Origin: Bacillota bacterium | GTDB lineage: Bacteria; Bacillota; Clostridia; Christensenellales; Aristaeellaceae | DNA: 10,323 bases | Assembly (NCBI GenBank): GCA_023415145.1 | Contig: JAEZLW010000138.1 | Location: 1-10,323 of the forward strand | Direction of reading: 5' to 3' | In this document: one piece after another, positions 5,392-10,323 of the stretch | How the letters are laid out: every line of letters starts with the position of its first letter | Numbering within the stretch: the stretch's first letter is position 1 | Notes under the pieces: model-generated | The model's input: the letters and a program-made list of their open reading frames with translations, nothing else | The model's database searches: none | What the model was told of the DNA's origin: nothing | Translations under genes and position numbers: made by a program

Positions 5392-8300
5392 ATGGGAGAA
5401 GTCACCATACTGGGCGGGCGGATGCACAGGCTTCTGCCCCATATTGTTGCGGAAATCGGCAAGCTTCATCACAATGGCGAAATCTGCCTTTTGTTGGTGC
5501 CGGAGCAGTATACCCTGCAGGCGGAAGTGGATCTCATCCGCCGCCTTGACCTGCCCGGATTTTTCAACATTCAGGTGCTTTCTCCCTCCCGGCTGACCCA
5601 GAGGATTTTTGACGCGGCAGGCACCGACGGAAGGGTACCCTTGGACAGCCGCGGGAAACGTATAGCGCTAAGCCGCGCCATTAACCAGGTTCAAAAAGAG
5701 CTGGTCTATTACCGGCGCGCCGCATCTCATAATGGCTTAGTGGAAAAGATGAGCAGCGACATTGCCGATTTTAAGCGTGGCAACTTGACGGCAGATGGTT
5801 TATTGGCCAATGCAGCCTCGCTTCCCGCAGGAGCGTTTCATCAAAAGCTTACCGACATCGCCCGCTGCTGGCAGGCTTACGAAGTACAGCTTTCCGGCCG
5901 CTTTGTGGATGGGGAGGATGTACAGGAAGAAGCGGCAAGACGGCTGCCCCAAAGCATGCTGTTCGAAAATGCCCATGTCTTCGCTTATGGGTTTGACATA
6001 CTGCCCCAGCAGCTTTTAAAGCTATTGTGCGCCGGTGCAAAGCATTGCACCGGGATGACCGTGGCCCTCACCATGGATCAGCAAAAGGCCCGGGACGGGT
6101 ATCTGTACCAGCCTGCGCGGCAAAGTGCCCAGCGGTTTATGAAGTTGCTGCAATCGCAAAACACTCCCTGCACATGGGCGTATCTTCCGGATCTGCCCCT
6201 TGAGGCGGCGAAGGAAATCGCTCATCTGGAAGCGAATCTGTTCGCCCACCCGGCCATTGCCTATCCCGACAAACTGGAAGCCATTTCCCTGTTTGCCGCT
6301 CCCAATCCCTATGCGGAAGCCCATGAGGCTGCATCGCAGATGATCAAGCTCCATGAAAAAGGCTTCGCCTGGGGTGAGATGGCGGTGGCAGCGGGAAGCT
6401 TACAGGCCTATGGCTCCATCCTGAGCGCTGTTTTTGCATGCTATGGCATCCCCTTTTATCTGGAGGAAAAGGTGCCTGCGGCTTCCCATGGGCTGATCCG
6501 CTTTCTTACGCACGCCCTTAGGGCCGCCTCCAAGGGATATGCCCGGACGGACATCATCGGCTGCCTAAAATCCGGCTACGCTCCCGTCTCGCCGGAAGAC
6601 TGCCACAAACTGGAAAATTACGCCATTGCCAACGGCATCTATGGCGACAGATGGCGCAAGCCTTTTTCCCGTGGGAACAAAGAGGAAGCAAAGCGGCTGG
6701 AACCTGCGCGACAGTCCCTTATCGGCCCGCTGGAAAACATGCAGGCCGCATTATCCAAGGCCAAAGAGGCAACCGAATCGTTGCGGGCCATTTTCAACTT
6801 ATTGGAACAGGTGGATGCCTACAAGACGCTGCAAAAGGAAGAGGAGCGGCTGCTGGCCCTTGACATGGCCGCCCAAGCGTCACAGACAAGGCAGGTTTGG
6901 CAGTTTCTGCTGGGCACACTGGACCAGATGCACGATTTGCTTGCTGGTCACAGGGCTCCCTCCACCCAGGTGGCCTCCTGGCTGGCCGCCGGGTTTTCCG
7001 CCGGAGAACTGAGCGCGCTGCCGCCTGCCCCCGACACGGTGGTGTGCGGTGAAATTGGCCATGTGATGCCGGGCAGCATCCGCGCCATGTTCGTCTTGGG
7101 CCTTGGCGACGGCCTTTTTCAATCAGAAAACGGCAGCCTTCTTCGGGATGAGGAGCGGGAGCAGCCTCAAACCCTGGCGGACACGCATCTTGGTTTGAAT
7201 GGAGATGGACGCGACCATCTCGCCCGGACAGACCTGAAACGAACACTGACAATGCCTGCCGAAAAGCTGTACATGAGCTATGCCCAGGCCACCCAAAGCG
7301 GTCAAAGCCAACGTCCCGCCGGCTTTTTAACATTGCTGAAAACACGCCTATTTCCGCAGCTTGTGGAATCAGGCGGCGTCACAGGTCCATCCGGCCCTCA
7401 TGAACCCTTGGCTCCCATCCCCGCCCTTGACGGATTAGCGCTGCGCCTCTCATCATTATGGGACGGCGCAAGCCTGGAGGAAGCCCTTCCCGAGCCCTGG
7501 ATGGATGCCTGGGCCAGCCTGTACATAAACCTGGAAACGAAACCGCAGGCCTTGTCCATTTTAAAAGCGCTTTCGGAAAAATTGGAAGCCCGCCCCCTAG
7601 AACCTGCTACGGCCTTGAAGCTGTTCGGACATCAAACCATGTCCGTCAGCCGCCTGGAGGAATATGCAAAGTGTCCCTACAAGCATTTTGTGCACTACGG
7701 TTTGCAACCTGTTCCCCGCAAGGAATGGGCTTTGACCACTGCCGATGTGGGTACATTCTTTCACGGCGCATTGAAGGATTTTATGGAAAAGACTGCGCAG
7801 CATGCAACCTGGCCGGACATTGACCGTTCAGAATGCGATGGCCTGATGAACGAGGTGCTTGCTCCCATCGAACAGGCATGGCTGGAGGGACCGATTCATG
7901 AAAACGCGCAAACAAAAGCCCTTGGCAAAAAGTACATGCGAATCATCCGCCGGGCTGCCTGGATGTTTACCCGGCATATGAAGAGCAGCAGCTTCCGCCC
8001 CCGTATGGCAGAAATCAGCTTTGGCACCCCAGACAGCCTTCTGCCCCCCATCCGCCTTTGTTTGGCCGATGGTACGGACGTTTTGCTGCGCGGCGTAATC
8101 GACCGGGTTGACCTGTATGAAAGCGGGGAAAGCAATTATCTGCGTGTTGTGGATTACAAAAGCGGCCATAAGGATCTGGACCCCACCCAAATCTATTGGG
8201 GGCTTCAACTACAGCTTCTGTTATACCTGATGGCAGCCTTGAACGCAACACCCGGCGCGGAGCCTGCCGGGGCATTCTATTTCCATATCGACGACCCGCT

Positions 8301-8742
8301 GGTAGACCTGGATACAGACCTAAAAGAGCGGGCTGAAAGTCAGATCGCCCAGCTTCTTCGGCTTCGCGGCATCGTATTGTCGGATGTGACTGTCGTGGAT
8401 GCCATGGACAACGACGGCAGCAGCCTTCGGCAGGTGTTCAACAAAGACGGTTCTCTGTCCGCCAACGCTTGTGCCGCCTCGCTAGACGAAATGCACGGCC
8501 TTTTAGGCCATGCCGTAAAGACCGCTGAAAAGCTGGCCTTTGCCATGCGCAAAGGGGCCATCGCCATCTCCCCTGCCAGGACGAACGCTTTCAGCGCCTG
8601 TACGTTTTGTGATTATGCCGGCATTTGCCGCTGGGATGCAAGGCTCCCCGGCGCAAAGTCCAGATTTTTGAATCCTCTGTCCCTGGAAGAATTGAAGGCG
8701 CGGACATCTCCCCCAGGCGTAAACGGAGATTCGATTGCATAA
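5392..8742 (+). CDS. addB: ATP-dependent helicase/nuclease subunit B (AddB)
   Basis: At 1116 residues this is slightly short for AddB, the subunit that with AddA resects double-strand breaks for RecA loading. ATG 5392 is chosen because GGAGGGG lies 5 nt upstream and the promoter covers upstream codons. The N-terminal inactivated-helicase region is recognisable (LLLVPEQYTLQAEVDLIRRL at 39-58, then VLSPSRLTQRIF; LENYAIANGIYGDRW mid-protein). The RecB-type nuclease domain is complete: D904 (GVIDRVD), D921-Y-K923 (VVDYKSG) and GLQLQLLLY with Q939/Q941. Four cysteines, C761 and C1070-x2-C1073-x5-C1079, match the Fe-S cluster ligands of Bacillus AddB in order and spacing. Odd: residues 5-13 read TILGGRMHR where most AddB proteins have a Walker A loop (GRAGSGKT-like), so nucleotide binding by this subunit is probably lost. 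addA is not adjacent; the next gene is an unrelated small P-loop protein. Confidence 0.95.
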   Translation: MGEVTILGGRMHRLLPHIVAEIGKLHHNGEICLLLVPEQYTLQAEVDLIRRLDLPGFFNIQVLSPSRLTQRIFDAAGTDGRVPLDSRGKRIALSRAINQVQKELVYYRRAASHNGLVEKMSSDIADFKRGNLTADGLLANAASLPAGAFHQKLTDIARCWQAYEVQLSGRFVDGEDVQEEAARRLPQSMLFENAHVFAYGFDILPQQLLKLLCAGAKHCTGMTVALTMDQQKARDGYLYQPARQSAQRFMKLLQSQNTPCTWAYLPDLPLEAAKEIAHLEANLFAHPAIAYPDKLEAISLFAAPNPYAEAHEAASQMIKLHEKGFAWGEMAVAAGSLQAYGSILSAVFACYGIPFYLEEKVPAASHGLIRFLTHALRAASKGYARTDIIGCLKSGYAPVSPEDCHKLENYAIANGIYGDRWRKPFSRGNKEEAKRLEPARQSLIGPLENMQAALSKAKEATESLRAIFNLLEQVDAYKTLQKEEERLLALDMAAQASQTRQVWQFLLGTLDQMHDLLAGHRAPSTQVASWLAAGFSAGELSALPPAPDTVVCGEIGHVMPGSIRAMFVLGLGDGLFQSENGSLLRDEEREQPQTLADTHLGLNGDGRDHLARTDLKRTLTMPAEKLYMSYAQATQSGQSQRPAGFLTLLKTRLFPQLVESGGVTGPSGPHEPLAPIPALDGLALRLSSLWDGASLEEALPEPWMDAWASLYINLETKPQALSILKALSEKLEARPLEPATALKLFGHQTMSVSRLEEYAKCPYKHFVHYGLQPVPRKEWALTTADVGTFFHGALKDFMEKTAQHATWPDIDRSECDGLMNEVLAPIEQAWLEGPIHENAQTKALGKKYMRIIRRAAWMFTRHMKSSSFRPRMAEISFGTPDSLLPPIRLCLADGTDVLLRGVIDRVDLYESGESNYLRVVDYKSGHKDLDPTQIYWGLQLQLLLYLMAALNATPGAEPAGAFYFHIDDPLVDLDTDLKERAESQIAQLLRLRGIVLSDVTVVDAMDNDGSSLRQVFNKDGSLSANACAASLDEMHGLLGHAVKTAEKLAFAMRKGAIAISPARTNAFSACTFCDYAGICRWDARLPGAKSRFLNPLSLEELKARTSPPGVNGDSIA

Positions 8743-8763
8743 AAGGAAAGTTTGCGTTATAAT
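8735..8763 (+). promoter_or_regulatory. Putative promoter inside the 3' end of addB
   Basis: TTGCAT (8735-8740) and a perfect TATAAT (8758-8763) are separated by 17 nt. The -35 box overlaps the last codons and stop of addB, so the small P-loop gene can be transcribed separately as well as by read-through. The start would be near 8770, giving a leader of about 30 nt. Confidence 0.6.
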
Positions 8764-8800
8764 ACCAATAAAGGAAAATGAACGAAGGAGGCGCTGCTCC

Positions 8801-9211
8801 ATGATTCAGGTCATACATGGCAAAAAAGGCTCGGGCAAGACAAAGCGCATCATAGATTTGGCCAACCACTCCATTAAGGAATCCAAGAGCGATGTGCTTT
8901 TTATCGATGACGACAACCGCTATATGTTTGATCTGCGTCACGAAGTCCGCTTTATCAACGCCGGAGAATACGGCATTATCAGCGCGGAGATGTTTTTGGG
9001 TTTCCTTTGCGGGCTGCTGGCGCAAAACTTTGATGTGGGCATCATATTTATCGATGCTTTCCTTAAGCTGGTAAAAGTCGATATAAAGGATTCCGGGTGG
9101 TTCTTTGAGCGGCTGGAAGGGCTTTGCGAGCGCCATGGGGTGGATTTTGTATTGTCCATCAGCGAGGACACGGAAAATCTTCCCGAGTTCGTCAGCAAAT
9201 ACGTGATTTAA
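8801..9211 (+). CDS. Small P-loop protein of unknown function
   Basis: A 136-residue soluble protein. ATG 8801 is preceded by AAGGAGG (8785-8791, 9 nt away). Residues 7-14 (GKKGSGKT) are a full Walker A loop after the first strand (MIQVIH). IIFID at 81-85 looks like a Walker B strand ending in D85. A second acidic strand end, LFIDDD, lies at 33-38, followed by NRYMFDL. C-terminal strand and helix elements (VDFVLSISED) complete a minimal Rossmann-like P-loop core, with no room for extra domains. Small proteins of this kind occur in clostridial genomes and, from memory, are sometimes labelled ATPase or 'PilT-like', but nothing here supports pilus motility. The GGAG of the ribosome binding site could pair with CTCC just before ATG (4 bp), a weak hint of translational control. 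A terminator follows immediately. Confidence 0.85.
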   Translation: MIQVIHGKKGSGKTKRIIDLANHSIKESKSDVLFIDDDNRYMFDLRHEVRFINAGEYGIISAEMFLGFLCGLLAQNFDVGIIFIDAFLKLVKVDIKDSGWFFERLEGLCERHGVDFVLSISEDTENLPEFVSKYVI

Positions 9212-9226
9212 CTTAAAATTCGTCGC

Positions 9227-9260
9227 AAAGAGGCGGCGGCCCGGGCCGCTGCCTCTTTTT
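9227..9260 (+). terminator. Strong intrinsic terminator after the P-loop gene
   Basis: AAAGAGGCGGCGGCCC (9227-9242) and GGGCCGCTGCCTCTTT (9243-9258) are inverted copies with one G-T pair. They form a very GC-rich stem, with the innermost bases opening as the loop, that ends in TTTTT (9256-9260). It begins 15 nt after the P-loop stop and separates that gene from thrC. The minus-strand copy ends in only three T's, so it is mainly a plus-strand terminator. Confidence 0.92.
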
Positions 9261-9286
9261 CATAAACTAAAATCTGGGACGTGAAT

Positions 9287-10323
9287 ATGATGTCATTTTT
9301 CAGCACAAGGGGCGGCACCTGTGTCACCGCATCCCAAGCCATCCTGTACGGTCTGGCCAAGGATGGCGGTTTGTACGTACCCGCCATGTTCCCAAGGTTT
9401 ACCCTGGAGGAGATCTCAGCCCTTGGACTTTTGCCCTACCCTCAGCGTGCGGCACGCATTTTGAAAATCTTTCTGGAGGATTATACCGCCGCCGAGATCG
9501 AAACAGCCACGCAAAGCGCCTATGGCGGCGGCCGGTTCAGCGACCCGGAAGTGGCCCCTGTGAAGGAACTGGATAGCCACACCCATATACTGGAACTGTT
9601 CCATGGTCCCACCCTGGCATTCAAGGATATGGCGCTGCAGCTTTTGCCCCACCTGACAACGCTTGCCGCCAAAAAGAACGGTGAAAACCGGGAGATCAGC
9701 ATCCTGGTCGCCACCAGCGGCGATACTGGCAAAGCGGCGTTGGAAGGTTTCAAGGATGTAGAGGGGACAAGCTGTACTGTGTTTTATCCCAGGGATGGCG
9801 TCAGCCCCGTGCAGGAGATGCAGATGACCACCACCGAAGGCAGCAACACCCTGGTCATCAGCGTACAGGGGAACTTTGACGACACGCAAACCGGGGTCAA
9901 AACCCTGTTTTCCAGCCCGGAGTTCCAGGAGAAAATGAATCAGCTGGGCAAGGTGATGTCCTCCGCCAACAGCATCAATTTCGGCCGGCTGGCACCACAG
10001 ATTGTATACTATTTTTCAGCGTATGCCGACCTTGCACACAAGGGGGCCATCACCCTGGGTGATCCCGTCAATTTTGTGGTGCCAACAGGGAATTTCGGCA
10101 ACATACTGGCAGCATATTATGCCCACTTGATGGGTCTGCCTGTGGGCAGGCTCCTGTGCGCCAGCAACCGCAACAATGTGCTCACCGACTTTTTGAAAAA
10201 GGGTGTCTACTCCACCCAGCGGACATTTCACAAAACCATGTCCCCCTCCATGGACATATTGATCTCCTCCAACCTGGAACGGCTGCTGTATGAGGTGGCG
10301 GACAGGGATGGGGAGCTTATATC
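9287..10323 (+). CDS. thrC: Threonine synthase (3' end beyond window)
   Basis: The frame stays open to the window end: 345 codons of a family whose longer bacterial/fungal type is about 490 residues. The enzyme converts O-phosphohomoserine to threonine, the last step of threonine synthesis, using pyridoxal phosphate in the cytoplasm. Visible marks are the opening FFSTRGG (4-10) and AKDGGLYVP (24-32), the PLP lysine K113 in GPTLAFKDMALQ (107-118), ATSGDTGKAAL (142-152), SANSINFGRLAPQ and the phosphate-binding loop PTGNFGN (266-272). Two ATGs in tandem (9287, 9290) and an in-frame GTG (9281) compete as start. 9287 is chosen because GGGA (9276-9279) lies 7 nt ahead, though this ribosome binding site is weak. 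The gene begins 26 nt after the terminator and no convincing promoter is seen in between. Confidence 0.95.
   Translation, partial: MMSFFSTRGGTCVTASQAILYGLAKDGGLYVPAMFPRFTLEEISALGLLPYPQRAARILKIFLEDYTAAEIETATQSAYGGGRFSDPEVAPVKELDSHTHILELFHGPTLAFKDMALQLLPHLTTLAAKKNGENREISILVATSGDTGKAALEGFKDVEGTSCTVFYPRDGVSPVQEMQMTTTEGSNTLVISVQGNFDDTQTGVKTLFSSPEFQEKMNQLGKVMSSANSINFGRLAPQIVYYFSAYADLAHKGAITLGDPVNFVVPTGNFGNILAAYYAHLMGLPVGRLLCASNRNNVLTDFLKKGVYSTQRTFHKTMSPSMDILISSNLERLLYEVADRDGELI

Noticed and set aside
6794..7345. 183-codon minus-strand frame inside addB, and several other long frames opposite addB, mnmE and thrC
   Set aside because: They lie antisense to clearly conserved genes, have unusual composition (many R, P, G, H, C) and no fitting ribosome binding sites. 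They are shadows of GC-rich coding sequence.
1..10323. CRISPR arrays, tRNA or rRNA genes, transposases, integrase sites, toxin-antitoxin pairs
   Set aside because: No regularly spaced repeats, no cloverleaf-like elements, no transposase-like proteins or terminal inverted repeats were seen on either strand.

Overview
The window looks like a piece of a Bacillota (Clostridia-type) chromosome. It has an AddB-type exonuclease subunit with an iron-sulphur nuclease domain, strong AGGAGG-like ribosome binding sites, TTGxxx/TATAAT promoters, a PflX-type radical SAM protein and moderate-to-high GC in the core genes. The exact genus cannot be read from the sequence; a Christensenellales- or Ruminococcaceae-like gut anaerobe is a guess. 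Most of the window is ordinary housekeeping. I did not find a convincing new multi-gene system.

Left part (1-3067). After a 13-C tract at the window edge comes an AT-rich orphan gene of unknown function with its own near-consensus promoter (177-1001). A two-gene unit follows: a PflX-type radical SAM protein (1103-1972) and, 3 nt later, a GrpB-family protein (1976-2515). Next is a GNAT acetyltransferase that has lost its middle and its reading frame (2592-2965). This stretch mixes GC contents and contains decay, so it looks like the more accessory part of the window.

Middle, minus strand (3068-5278). A calcineurin-like metallophosphoesterase with a TTG start is followed after 15 nt by mnmE, the GTPase of the tRNA wobble-uridine modification pathway. 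The two probably form one transcript, read from a promoter at 5308-5335.

Right part, plus strand (5344-10323). A divergent promoter drives addB, the large nuclease subunit of the AddAB recombination machine. Its C-terminal nuclease and Fe-S cysteines are intact, but the N-terminal Walker A motif usual in AddB is missing, and no addA is next to it. A promoter overlapping the 3' end of addB drives a 136-residue P-loop protein of unknown function, which ends at a strong intrinsic terminator. Threonine synthase (thrC) then begins and runs off the window end.

The points most worth a second look are the Walker-less AddB without an adjacent addA, the small P-loop ORF behind it, the orphan radical SAM/GrpB pair and the internally deleted GNAT gene.
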